Shown here in pieces: positions 33,314 through 39,862 of a DNA stretch of 59,932 nucleotides. Each line of letters begins with the position of its first letter. Positions within the stretch are counted from its first letter, which is position 1. Position numbers and translations under genes: made by a program. Origin of the DNA: a virus; IMG/VR virus record IMGVR_UViG_3300042560_001663, positions 1 through 59,932 of that record. One strand, written 5' to 3'. Below the pieces are notes generated by a model. That model had not been told where the DNA came from and made no database searches. It saw only the letters and a program-made list of their open reading frames with translations.

Positions 33314-34219
33314 TCACCAGTGCTTTGCAAGTGTAAAGTTCATTCTACTAAACTCATCACGATTCACGATTTTGTAACTTCCAAACTGATTGTGCATTAC
33401 AAATCCTTCGTGCTCTGAATCTTTACCATCAATTTTGCAAGTGATGTTATCATCAGATTCAATGTAGAAGAACATATCCATCTTGATAGATTCAATCAAC
33501 TTCCACAATCGCAGCAGGTTGATGTCAACATCATAATTTTCTGCGATTTCGTGTTCGTCAACCTCTTTACCCTCACGAATGTAAGAATTGATGATTTTTT
33601 TGAGTTCTTTTGCTTGTTTGTCACTCACAAAGGTGCAAAGTGTGCTCATTTGACGTGCAAACCCACAAAACTCTTCAATATCATCACGATAAGGACAAAT
33701 TGTTGCTGTTGGTTGAACAAACAAACAGTTTTTTGTGCTGTTCAGTTTCTTCAACAAAGGAGCAGCAGTCATCTCACGAATATCATCAGCACCACTGTAA
33801 ATTGTGTGAGGTGCAATGATAATGTCCTGACGAATTGGTGAAGAGAACTTATAGGTAATTGTGTTAGGAGTGAATGTATCTGCTCCACTCCCGAAACCAA
33901 TCCAATCACCCTGAATCACTGCTTTAGTGCGGGGCAGAAAGTCAAGACAATAAATGAGAATCTGTGCTACCTTTGGTTGATGTCCAAAGTGAGTAAAGAT
34001 GTCATCTTGATTGTAGCAAAGACGAATCTTTTGCTTATTAAATGCTGCTTTAGTGCAGACAAAGAACTTTCCATTCTGAGGATTTGTACCCCAAACAATA
34101 GCAGGAGCACCATCAATTTTCACACTGACATTAGAGTCAGCAGTAAACCAATTCAGAACACTCAAATCTCCTGTCAAGATAGAATCTTCAGGATGTTCCA
34201 AGTGGAGGTTTTGAGTCAT
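33314..34219 (-). CDS. Ligase-fold nucleotidyltransferase, DUF6267-like (301 aa)
   Basis: Residues 5-11 (LHLEHPE) and the motif VKIDGAPAIVWG (KxDG at K34) give the adenylylation site of the ATP-dependent ligase/capping superfamily. AVIQGDWIGFG resembles motif III, EGFVMH (about 271-276) motif IV, and YKIVNR (about 282-287) motif V. I recall this arrangement in cyanophage DUF6267 proteins. The protein lacks an obvious OB-fold domain after motif V, so it is a minimal ligase-like enzyme. It heads the cassette with a nuclease and a methyltransferase, suggesting a nick-and-seal or DNA/RNA end-repair role. Substrate unknown. Confidence 0.75.
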   Translation of the reverse strand: MTQNLHLEHPEDSILTGDLSVLNWFTADSNVSVKIDGAPAIVWGTNPQNGKFFVCTKAAFNKQKIRLCYNQDDIFTHFGHQPKVAQILIYCLDFLPRTKAVIQGDWIGFGSGADTFTPNTITYKFSSPIRQDIIIAPHTIYSGADDIREMTAAPLLKKLNSTKNCLFVQPTATICPYRDDIEEFCGFARQMSTLCTFVSDKQAKELKKIINSYIREGKEVDEHEIAENYDVDINLLRLWKLIESIKMDMFFYIESDDNITCKIDGKDSEHEGFVMHNQFGSYKIVNRDEFSRMNFTLAKHW

Positions 34220-34240
34220 TGTTTGAGTGTCAACAAAGTC

Positions 34241-34269
34241 ATCATAAAGTAAAAAAAGGAACCTTGTGG
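34241..34269 (-). promoter_or_regulatory. Terminator-embedded promoter K (CCACAA-N17-TATGAT)
   Basis: The weak -35 lies in the loop of the terminator at 34251-34275, and TATGAT follows the T run. It is positioned to start the ligase-nuclease-methyltransferase transcript. Confidence 0.55.
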
Positions 34270-34275
34270 GTTCCT
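34251..34275 (-). terminator. Intrinsic terminator before ligase cassette
   Basis: Perfect 7-bp stem AGGAACC/GGTTCCT, 5-base loop, then seven T on the minus strand. It ends the transcript of the 69-aa gene. Confidence 0.8.
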
Positions 34276-34288
34276 CTGTGACAGTTTA

Positions 34289-34498
34289 TCAGGTGTCTTC
34301 TTCTTCTTTGAGTTTGTCCATTGCAGTCTTAGATATTTTACAAACTCGGTTATCTTTGTAAAGTTGAGTTACACGTTCCCGACGAAGTTCAAGAAGTCGG
34401 TTGTAAGTTACTTGCTGTCCTTCAGAAAGATTAAAGTCATTGACTCTCCATTCTTTTTGAAGTTCTTGAAGTTGAATCAGGATTTCAGAGGGTTTCAT
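34289..34498 (-). CDS. Hypothetical charged helical protein (69 aa)
   Basis: MKPSEILIQLQELQKEWRVN, then long helices with heptad-like Leu spacing (YNRLLELRRERVTQLYKDNR). Probably a coiled-coil or helical-hairpin protein. It overlaps the membrane peptide gene by 14 bases and ends at the terminator. Function unknown. Confidence 0.7.
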   Translation of the reverse strand: MKPSEILIQLQELQKEWRVNDFNLSEGQQVTYNRLLELRRERVTQLYKDNRVCKISKTAMDKLKEEEDT

Positions 34499-34670
34499 TG
34501 AGAGTTTCTTGTGTGGTTTCTTGAGTCACTTTAGGTGTCACCCGAATGTTGTAAGGTGAATTGAAGAATCTACGAAATGCAGTAACAATAATCAGGAAAG
34601 TTGATGCAACACCAATCAATCCCAGAAAAGTGACAGCATCACCATTAAAATTAAGAGTTTCAGGAGACAT
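34485..34670 (-). CDS. Single-helix membrane peptide (61 aa)
   Basis: The ATG at 34670 (after AGGAG-like sequence) gives MSPETLNFNGDAVTFLGLIG, a hydrophobic helix (GLIGVASTFLIIVTAFRRFF), then a Thr/Gln-rich tail. Likely inner membrane with N-out topology. Function unknown. Confidence 0.7.
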   Translation of the reverse strand: MSPETLNFNGDAVTFLGLIGVASTFLIIVTAFRRFFNSPYNIRVTPKVTQETTQETLNETL

Positions 34671-34672
34671 AA

Positions 34673-34813
34673 TCAAAAATCGTATTTGGAATTGAGAAAA
34701 GTGTTGAAAGTTTTGTCATCATTTGTATTTTCTTCAAAGAGTTCGTCTTGATAAGATTCTTTGAAGTCAAAGTCATTCAGTTCTTCAACTTGAATGTCAT
34801 CAAACCAATCCAT
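34673..34813 (-). CDS. Small acidic protein (46 aa)
   Basis: MDWFDDIQVEELNDFDFKES, acidic throughout, ending FLNSKYDF. AGAGGTTC upstream of the ATG suggests translation, and it stops 2 bases before the next ATG. Its charge (about 14 Asp/Glu in 46) is extreme. Function unknown. Confidence 0.65.
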   Translation of the reverse strand: MDWFDDIQVEELNDFDFKESYQDELFEENTNDDKTFNTFLNSKYDF

Positions 34814-34873
34814 AGAGGTTCCTCAAATGAACAAAAGTAATATACAGAAGATTGTGGTGTTTTTGTGGTGTTG

Positions 34874-34897
34874 TGTGCCAGTTATTCAGGTGTCCAC
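34874..34897 (-). promoter_or_regulatory. Boundary box L
   Basis: TGGACACCTGAATAACTGGCACA, directly after the 118-aa gene. TGTATATTACTTTTG about 35 bases on resembles a -10 region for the 46-aa gene. Confidence 0.45.
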
Positions 34898-35254
34898 TCA
34901 ACGAGACATAATTGCTTTTAATCTTGCTCTTTTTGCTGTTACTTCTGCACCTGCTTCGTGTTCCATTTCTCCGTGTGCTTGACGGATTTGCATACCTTTC
35001 CAACGGGCAGATGCTCTGGCAACCTGTTTGTTATACTCATTTGGTTGCATTTTAGGATGTTGCTCTGCTTGTAGTTCTCTCTTTATTTCTTTTTTTAATG
35101 CTTCTCTTTCTTGTGCTGCTGCTTGGTTTTCTCTTTGTGCAGATTGGTAGTCAGCAACTTTTTGTTTTTGCTTTGCCATTAAATCAAGTTGTCTCTGACG
35201 CAACTCTTGTCTGCGGGATTCAATGTCTTCATTAAATTGCTGAAAAGTCTTCAT
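34898..35254 (-). CDS. Charged coiled-coil protein with MKTFQQF start and late promoter (118 aa)
   Basis: MKTFQQFNEDIESRRQELRQ is followed by a long Gln/Glu/Arg/Lys-rich helix (DLMAKQKQKVADYQSAQREN) and a basic C-terminal third. The first seven residues match the capsid-targeting-like start of the GNAT at 31526, though no clean LxE|A site follows. A near-exact late promoter (AATAAATA) precedes it. I suggest a packaged internal head protein; T4 IP proteins are of similar size and charge. Confidence 0.65.
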   Translation of the reverse strand: MKTFQQFNEDIESRRQELRQRQLDLMAKQKQKVADYQSAQRENQAAAQEREALKKEIKRELQAEQHPKMQPNEYNKQVARASARWKGMQIRQAHGEMEHEAGAEVTAKRARLKAIMSR

Positions 35255-35268
35255 CTTTACAAATACTT

Positions 35269-35481
35269 TTAGGTATTTATTTTACATTGAGTTTGCTTAT
35301 GTGTATCAGTTGGGAAATGATGAGTTCTTAATACTCCATAAACAATAAAACAGTTGGTAATTAAAATAGACAAAAACATCAAAAGACGAATAAGAGCAAT
35401 CTTATCTGCCTCCTGATTGTTTTTACCTGCTTTTTCTCCCAGAGATTTTGCAATCAATCTCCAGAGACTTTTGTGTTTCAT
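35269..35481 (-). CDS. Single-helix membrane protein (70 aa)
   Basis: MKHKSLWRLIAKSLGEKAGK, a hydrophobic helix (IRLLMFLSILITNCFIVYGV), then a polar His/Thr tail. Its ATG overlaps the previous stop. The downstream late promoter lies within its last codons. Function unknown. Confidence 0.7.
   Translation of the reverse strand: MKHKSLWRLIAKSLGEKAGKNNQEADKIALIRLLMFLSILITNCFIVYGVLRTHHFPTDTHKQTQCKINT
35274..35281 (-). promoter_or_regulatory. T4-type late promoter (AATAAATA)
   Basis: About 20 bases before the ATG at 35254. The sequence from here to the ATG (CTAAAAGTATTTGTA) is nearly the same as that at the 32248 promoter, including the AAATAC/GTATTT hairpin. Confidence 0.65.
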
Positions 35482-35666
35482 TTATCTGATTCTTTAAGTA
35501 GTTTGACTTGATTCCAATCATTCCTATGCACCAAGACACAAACATCATTCACCCGATTGTTGCCTACCCGAACACAAATTGATAGATATTCGTCACAGAC
35601 AAAACGAATCTCACCAACCCAATCTCTGTATTGAACGATGATGCCTTCGGCAAAGGATGGTTTCAT
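35478..35666 (-). CDS. Conserved cyanophage hypothetical protein (62 aa)
   Basis: MKPSFAEGIIVQYRDWVGEI, then RFVCDEYLSICVRVGNNRVN. An all-beta pattern suggesting a small barrel (SH3-like), with a final helix. Familiar from cyanophage accessory regions; function unknown. Coupled to both neighbours. Confidence 0.75.
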   Translation of the reverse strand: MKPSFAEGIIVQYRDWVGEIRFVCDEYLSICVRVGNNRVNDVCVLVHRNDWNQVKLLKESDK

Positions 35667-35962
35667 ACAAAGAACTTGTCCAGTGGTGATTCTTTAAGAG
35701 GAATTGCTGTGTATTTTGTGGTATTCTTAAAGTTTACAACTTTACCCATTGTCTTACTATTTACAGGACTATAGAACTTACACTCCTTGTGATTGTAGAA
35801 TCCCCAGATGGTTCTGGTAGATTTGCCCAGATTGTAATCAAACTTGCGGTGGCAATACAACCAAATAGAAAAGATACCACGTTTGAACTCTTCAACTTCA
35901 TAGACATAATCTTTGGGTGCTTTGTGAGTAAATTGTGGAATCAAATCAACTGAGAGTTTCAT
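35663..35962 (-). CDS. Hypothetical protein (99 aa)
   Basis: The ATG at 35962 (MKLSVDLIPQFTHKAPKDYV) overlaps the upstream TGA. Strands rich in aromatics follow (GIFSIWLYCHRKFDYNLG, TIWGFYNHKECKFYSP). It may be a compact beta protein. Function unknown. Confidence 0.7.
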   Translation of the reverse strand: MKLSVDLIPQFTHKAPKDYVYEVEEFKRGIFSIWLYCHRKFDYNLGKSTRTIWGFYNHKECKFYSPVNSKTMGKVVNFKNTTKYTAIPLKESPLDKFFV

Positions 35963-36129
35963 CAGCAATCGTAATCTTTGACATATGAGAGCAGTTTAAT
36001 CTGTTCTTGTAGTTGTAGTATTTCGTATTGCTGTTCTATAATTTTTTGTTGTAATTGCGAGATTCTATCTTGATATTGAGTTTTAAGATCATCAATCATA
36101 TTGTTGGCATGATCTACGTTTTGTGTCAC
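35962..36129 (-). CDS. Small coiled-coil protein (55 aa, GTG start)
   Basis: The GTG at 36129 overlaps the upstream stop (GTGA), giving MTQNVDHANNMIDDLKTQYQ, then heptads (ISQLQQKIIEQQYEILQLQE). An internal ATG at 36099 would shorten it to 45 residues. Coiled coil of unknown function; the GTGA overlap favours the longer form. Confidence 0.6.
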   Translation of the reverse strand: MTQNVDHANNMIDDLKTQYQDRISQLQQKIIEQQYEILQLQEQIKLLSYVKDYDC

Positions 36130-36365
36130 GTCGTAAATGCCTCAACTACACTGGATTCTACATCTTCAGCAAGAGGATAAGTTCTTGCATTGACTACTTT
36201 GTCACGAAGATTTACATAAAACTGTTCGTTGAAACCATCATCATATTCTTTAATCAAATCAAAACATTCATCATCATCCTCTGCAATCACTGCCCAAAGT
36301 CCACCATATTCACTTCTAGGAAAGGGGCAAAAATGATCAACCAGATAAAGAAACTTTTGTGCCAT
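36126..36365 (-). CDS. Conserved cyanophage hypothetical protein (79 aa)
   Basis: MAQKFLYLVDHFCPFPRSEY, then GGLWAVIAEDDDECFDLIKE. The HFCPFPRSEYGGLWAVIAE signature is one I remember from cyanophages. Function unknown. A strong promoter with an AAGGAG ribosome site precedes it, so high expression is likely. Confidence 0.8.
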   Translation of the reverse strand: MAQKFLYLVDHFCPFPRSEYGGLWAVIAEDDDECFDLIKEYDDGFNEQFYVNLRDKVVNARTYPLAEDVESSVVEAFTT

Positions 36366-36388
36366 TTGTTTTTGTAAGTTACTCCTTA

Positions 36389-36417
36389 AGTTTAATGTGA
36401 AATGATACGATTGTCAA
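36389..36417 (-). promoter_or_regulatory. Sigma70-type promoter TTGACA-N17-TAAACT
   Basis: Perfect -35 and 17-bp spacing. The stop codon of the upstream 45-aa gene is part of TTGACA. AAGGAG lies just before the ATG at 36365. Confidence 0.75.
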
Positions 36418-36551
36418 TAGAACTCTGCCAAGATGTAGTCGCAAGTGACTTCATATTTCTCAGCAAGTTCATTGACTTCTTGCCAGAACTCTTCTGCCTC
36501 TTTGCTTTGTTCTGCTTGTTGAATCAGTTTTTTGATGCTATCGGGAATCAT
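36414..36551 (-). CDS. Hypothetical acidic helical protein (45 aa)
   Basis: MIPDSIKKLIQQAEQSKEAE, then EFWQEVNELAEKYEVTCDYI. Two short helices with charged faces. ATGA-coupled to the peptide upstream; its stop lies in the next promoter. Function unknown. Confidence 0.7.
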   Translation of the reverse strand: MIPDSIKKLIQQAEQSKEAEEFWQEVNELAEKYEVTCDYILAEFY

Positions 36552-36637
36552 TTTTTATTCAGGTAATCAAAGTGTTTGGAAAATAGAACAAAGAAGAACC
36601 AAGCAAATGCTGCTGAAATGATGAGAAACTCTATCAT
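36548..36637 (-). CDS. Tiny membrane peptide (29 aa)
   Basis: MIEFLIISAAFAWFFFVLFS then KHFDYLNKK. One helix with a short basic tail. It begins and ends with ATGA overlaps, which argues that it is translated. Similar one-helix peptides occur at 46088, 49839, 51970, 55285 and 58580. Confidence 0.6.
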   Translation of the reverse strand: MIEFLIISAAFAWFFFVLFSKHFDYLNKK

Positions 36638-36777
36638 TTTTGATGTGTAAGATTTTGAATTGCTTGTTGACGATAATGTGCTTTGAACATAGCATCATCA
36701 CGTTGAATACAGAAGATGTTCCAGGCAATAATTGCAGAGAACCCAATCAATCCAGCAGCAATGTATTTGGTTTTCAT
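36634..36777 (-). CDS. Single-helix membrane peptide (47 aa)
   Basis: MKTKYIAAGLIGFSAIIAWN, then a polar tail (QRDDAMFKAHYRQQAIQN). One N-terminal membrane anchor. Overlaps both neighbours by 4 bases. Function unknown. Confidence 0.65.
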   Translation of the reverse strand: MKTKYIAAGLIGFSAIIAWNIFCIQRDDAMFKAHYRQQAIQNLTHQK

Positions 36778-36932
36778 TTTAGATGCTCTCTGCAGTAAAC
36801 AAAACGTTCCCATTCTTTATCTGTGAAGTTGTCAGAAGCATAGGGAATACCAACAACATAGGCACAGAACTTGTTAATCTCTTCAGAACGGTTACTTGTA
36901 GCAATCAAAGAACTTGCAAGGAGTTCAATCAT
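36774..36932 (-). CDS. Hypothetical protein (52 aa)
   Basis: MIELLASSLIATSNRSEEIN, then KFCAYVVGIPYASDNFTDKE. It is mildly hydrophobic at the start but not a clear anchor. ATGA overlap with the next gene. Function unknown. Confidence 0.65.
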   Translation of the reverse strand: MIELLASSLIATSNRSEEINKFCAYVVGIPYASDNFTDKEWERFVYCREHLK

Positions 36933-36936
36933 TTGT

Positions 36937-37125
36937 TCATTTGGAAGATACGTTAGATTTGAAAATCATATTAGCAAGAAAGATAATAGCAAAGTTCTGC
37001 CAGAAGGACAAAGATACACCAAACCAAGACAGAATCAATCCAAGCAACCACGCTTCAAAAAGAAGTCCAGCAGTTGCAAGGACAATTACACCAAATACAG
37101 CACCAAGAGCAGTAGAAGTTTTCAT
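36937..37125 (-). CDS. Membrane protein, paralogue family M (62 aa)
   Basis: MKTSTALGAVFGVIVLATAG, then LGLILSWFGVSLSFWQNFAI and IFLANMIFKSNVSSK. Two hydrophobic segments. The second half parallels the proteins at 26895 and 30777. Function unknown. Confidence 0.75.
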   Translation of the reverse strand: MKTSTALGAVFGVIVLATAGLLFEAWLLGLILSWFGVSLSFWQNFAIIFLANMIFKSNVSSK

Positions 37126-37244
37126 TTTTCAGAATCAATAATTTTTTTAAGATCTTCACTCAAACGTTTATTTGCACGACGAGTGAGAATAATGTCTGCG
37201 ATGCAATAACCAAAGGCAAATCCTGCCATAATTGTAGTGATCAT
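37122..37244 (-). CDS. Tiny membrane peptide (40 aa)
   Basis: MITTIMAGFAFGYCIADIIL, then a basic/acidic helix (RRANKRLSEDLKKIIDSEK). One anchor with a cytoplasmic charged tail. Overlaps both neighbours. Confidence 0.65.
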   Translation of the reverse strand: MITTIMAGFAFGYCIADIILTRRANKRLSEDLKKIIDSEK

Positions 37245-37663
37245 ACTGCAACTGCTCCTTCAGGAATAGAAACAACTTCGGGAAGTTTGGAATTATCAAA
37301 CTGGTGCATATTATAGCACACCCACTTACCACTACGGAAGACATATGCGTATTCTTCACTGTTATCGGGAAGAAGAAACTCACAGAGGTCTGCATCAAGA
37401 CGGGGAGGGCAATCTTCACCACGTTGAGAGTAGTATTGAGGACCATATTCTGCATTTTTAGCAGATCCATTATCATTCCATCGTTCATCAGTCCAACAGG
37501 AAGACATATCACCACCATCAATCAGTTCAGCAGCAAGTTCTTTGTTGTTGTAGTGAGTAGTCAGAATACGACCCAACCATTCAGGATAACCATCCCAGTG
37601 ATGATATGCTGAAAGAATAGAACCATCAGAGAGTTCAAGTCCAATTCGTGAACGGGTGCCCAT
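37241..37663 (-). CDS. Conserved phage hypothetical protein (140 aa)
   Basis: MGTRSRIGLELSDGSILSAY, then HHWDGYPEWLGRILTTHYNN and KWVCYNMH. The SRIGLELxDGSIxSxYHHWDGYPxxLG pattern is widespread in phages and plasmids as an uncharacterised small domain. Length typical. It follows boundary M with a GAGGCA/TGCCTC hairpin next to the start. Function unknown. Confidence 0.85.
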   Translation of the reverse strand: MGTRSRIGLELSDGSILSAYHHWDGYPEWLGRILTTHYNNKELAAELIDGGDMSSCWTDERWNDNGSAKNAEYGPQYYSQRGEDCPPRLDADLCEFLLPDNSEEYAYVFRSGKWVCYNMHQFDNSKLPEVVSIPEGAVAV

Positions 37664-37753
37664 AAAATAGTTGAAGTGTGGTTTGTGTTGAGAGGCAACC
37701 TCTGTGCCTCATAAACTTATGATAGAACGGCACAGGGCAGTTTCAAGATGCTC

Positions 37754-37777
37754 TGTGCCAGTTCTGCAAGTGTCACA
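37754..37777 (-). promoter_or_regulatory. Boundary box M (TGTGACA-N10-TGGCACA)
   Basis: TGTGACACTTGCAGAACTGGCACA directly after the nuclease-like gene stop. GGCACAG also pairs with CTGTGCC 18 bases on. A second hairpin (GAGGCA/TGCCTC) stands near the next start. Confidence 0.6.
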
Positions 37778-38347
37778 TCAGAAGTCCAAATAATCCTCTA
37801 TTGCTTCATCAATCTTTTGAGAAAGTGAAGTCGGAGGAAGAATAGGATTAACTTCTCCAATGTCACACTGATAATAGTCTCCCAAATTAAGTTCAATCAT
37901 TGCACCATCTGCACCCTCTTGATAGAGTGAACGTGCAACTTCATCTTCCAGAACAACAACCCGACGTGCTGTCAAATCAAGAACCAGAAGATAATCATAG
38001 GTAGAGTCTTTTTTGAAATCCTCTACAGTTTTTGTTTCAGACAGAAAAGACTTGACCTTGAACTTTTTAGTTGCGTGAACATCTTTACGTTTGTAGAAAA
38101 GATCCTTTCCCATCTTCATCTCAATTCGGATGAAGTTTCCAGTTTCATCTTCCCAGATGAAATCATAACCAGTTTTGTCAACCCTGACGAGATCAGAAAA
38201 CTTTGCAAGTCCCTTTTCAACAGCAGTGGCACGGGCAAAGTTATCTGCATTGGAGGAGAAACCTTTGTCGGAGTAGAGAGAATCTACAACTCCAAAAACT
38301 TTGTTCCAGTTCACACCAGTTTCAAGGTGATCAATTAGATGAGTCAT
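37778..38347 (-). CDS. Predicted PD-(D/E)XK nuclease next to helicase (189 aa)
   Basis: Start taken at the ATG at 38347 (MTHLIDHLETGVNWNKVFGV), since the -10-like TATATT lies just before the alternative ATG at 38365. ATAVEKGLAKFSDLVRV (helix Glu44), then TGYDFIWEDE and NFIRIEMKMGKD give Asp62...Glu76-Met-Lys78, a clear D...ExK core. DYLLVLDLTARRVVVLED is the strand that often follows. It lies downstream of a DEAH helicase with one small gene between, resembling split helicase-nuclease restriction or repair systems. Catalysis is inferred. Confidence 0.65.
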   Translation of the reverse strand: MTHLIDHLETGVNWNKVFGVVDSLYSDKGFSSNADNFARATAVEKGLAKFSDLVRVDKTGYDFIWEDETGNFIRIEMKMGKDLFYKRKDVHATKKFKVKSFLSETKTVEDFKKDSTYDYLLVLDLTARRVVVLEDEVARSLYQEGADGAMIELNLGDYYQCDIGEVNPILPPTSLSQKIDEAIEDYLDF

Positions 38348-38389
38348 AGTGTCAGTAGTGGACATATGCAATATACACAAGATGAGAGG

Positions 38390-38560
38390 TCAATCAATAG
38401 GTAATGTGCCACTTGATTGACTGGCACAGTGCTGTTTGATATACTTTTGTGCCTGCAATGAAGTGTTTACAACATCAAGTTGCCGTCCATTGTGAATAAT
38501 CATCAGTTTCTTCCCAAAAGGAACCGCAGCATAATCACCTTTAATAAATCCTTCTTTCAT
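38390..38560 (-). CDS. Conserved cyanophage small protein (56 aa)
   Basis: MKEGFIKGDYAAVPFGKKLM, then IIHNGRQLDVVNTSLQAQKY. This small beta-rich protein (KKLMIxHNGxQLDVVNTSxQA) is familiar from cyanophages. The ATG overlaps the helicase stop (ATGA). Its last codons contain the boundary box. Function unknown. Confidence 0.75.
   Translation of the reverse strand: MKEGFIKGDYAAVPFGKKLMIIHNGRQLDVVNTSLQAQKYIKQHCASQSSGTLPID
38405..38428 (-). promoter_or_regulatory. Boundary box N (perfect TGTGCCA-N10-TGGCACA)
   Basis: A perfect inverted repeat, here inside the last codons of the 56-aa gene. TTGACC, then TATATT, follow toward the nuclease-like gene, but spacing is not ideal. Confidence 0.5.
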
Positions 38561-39783
38561 CGTTTAATAGTAGAAATTGCTGGTTCTCCGTGTTGAAATA
38601 CAGTATCAACAACGTTCTGAATCTTCTTGGCAGTGCTGATACCAACCGAATTAAAAGTGGGAATCACCACAAGTCCATAAGATTTGTGATATTCTGATAG
38701 ATTGCCTGGTGTGATTGTCCCATTGCGAAGTCCTGCAGCATCTTTGTGATGTAATCTTACCACTCTTCCAATCGTTTGGCAGATACCGATTGCATCCATT
38801 GAACGCATAAAGATGACTGCTTCCAAACCTGAAACATTGATACCTTCAGACAGAATAGAATGATGAAGCAAAACAAACTTCTTAGAGTCATCCTTACTCC
38901 ATTCGTGCAGAGTATCAAAGAACTCTTCACGATTGACTTTCTTACCATCAATAATCGCACCAGTCTTAGATGTAATCACCATCCAAGAGTATCCACGTTG
39001 CTCAAGTTGAATACAGAAAGGAGTTTGTGACATCAAAGCAGTGATTTGTTTGGTTGCTTTGGCACATACAAGAACCTTAGAAACTGCTGCCTCATCAATA
39101 CTTTCCAGTAGATGATTACAGTCACGTTCAAACACATTGGTGCTGTCCAATGAAACTTGCTTGGCAATAATCTTTGGTGGAATGATATAACCTTCCCGAA
39201 CCATTCTTGGTGCAGGAACATTTGCAATGATGTTACCATAAACCTGAACATTGTTCATTCCAGGTTTCTTGGGTGTGGAAGAATACTTTGGAGTTGCAGT
39301 GTAGAAGTAACAACGTTCTGACTGTTCACTGAAGTATTCTACCGCAGGATAAAAGTTCTTCTGCACCGAATTGTGTGCTTCATCAAAGTGAATTGTATGA
39401 ACTTTGATGCCCGACTCCATCACCTTATGCAGAGAGTGATAGGTAGTGAAGATGAGTTTATGAGTTTTGGTATGAAACCACCATTTGAACAAAATATCGG
39501 AGTTTGTTGAGGATGTATGATGTGTCTCTCCCGAGTGACAATGATACACAGAAGCATTTGTGATGTGCTCCAGATACTCAGAAGAGAGTTGATTCGCAAG
39601 CAAAATTCGCGGAGCAACAACTACAACAGTCTGAGGAGTTTCTGATTCAAACTGAGAGATTGTATTTGCAATTCCTACAAGAGTCTTACCTGCACCTGTG
39701 GTTGCACAAATGATACCTTTCTTGTGTTCTTTCTGAGCATCACAGCACTCAATCTGATGTGGACGAAGTGAAACAGAAACCAT
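38557..39783 (-). CDS. Superfamily 2 DEAH helicase, UvsW/type-III-like (408 aa)
   Basis: Motif I is CATTGAGKTLVG (27-34), Ia VVVVAPRILLANQ, II FDEAHNS (DEAH at 134-137), III YTATPK, V SEGINVSGLEAVIF and VI QTIGRVVRL. All helicase motifs of SF2 are present. There is an N-terminal Q-like element (LRPHQIECC). The length is shorter than T4 UvsW (about 500 aa). It could act in branched-DNA repair (UvsW-like) or as the motor of a restriction-like complex with the nuclease at 37778. Its partner cannot be decided from sequence. Confidence 0.9.
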   Translation of the reverse strand: MVSVSLRPHQIECCDAQKEHKKGIICATTGAGKTLVGIANTISQFESETPQTVVVVAPRILLANQLSSEYLEHITNASVYHCHSGETHHTSSTNSDILFKWWFHTKTHKLIFTTYHSLHKVMESGIKVHTIHFDEAHNSVQKNFYPAVEYFSEQSERCYFYTATPKYSSTPKKPGMNNVQVYGNIIANVPAPRMVREGYIIPPKIIAKQVSLDSTNVFERDCNHLLESIDEAAVSKVLVCAKATKQITALMSQTPFCIQLEQRGYSWMVITSKTGAIIDGKKVNREEFFDTLHEWSKDDSKKFVLLHHSILSEGINVSGLEAVIFMRSMDAIGICQTIGRVVRLHHKDAAGLRNGTITPGNLSEYHKSYGLVVIPTFNSVGISTAKKIQNVVDTVFQHGEPAISTIKR

Positions 39784-39838
39784 AAGGTAAGAATCAATGA
39801 AGTAATCATATCAAAAATCTGCTGCTGTGGCAAGTGAG

Positions 39839-39862
39839 TGTGCCAGTTGATAAAGTGTCACA
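39839..39862 (-). promoter_or_regulatory. Boundary box O (TGTGACA-N10-TGGCACA)
   Basis: The stop codon of the 531-aa gene lies in the left arm (CTGTGACAC). TGGCA also pairs with TGCCA downstream. ATATGATTACTT is the nearest -10-like site before the helicase gene. Confidence 0.6.

Noticed and set aside
32751-33377. Plus-strand 208-codon frame opposite the nuclease gene
   Set aside because: It is a mirror frame of well-supported overlapping minus-strand genes with recognisable motifs.
37778-38380. Start of the nuclease-like gene upstream of 38365
   Set aside because: It needs a codon inside or upstream of the -10-like TATATT, and adds residues without any recognisable similarity.
28253-39783. 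Treating the three nucleases and helicase as one defence island
   Set aside because: They lie in separate transcripts with boundary elements and unrelated small genes in between, so a single system is not supported by layout.
21581-39862. CRP/NtcA binding sites (TGTGA...TCACA look-alikes)
   Set aside because: The spacer is 10 bases between TGTGnCA and TGGCACA, not the 6-base spacing of CRP or 8-base spacing of NtcA.
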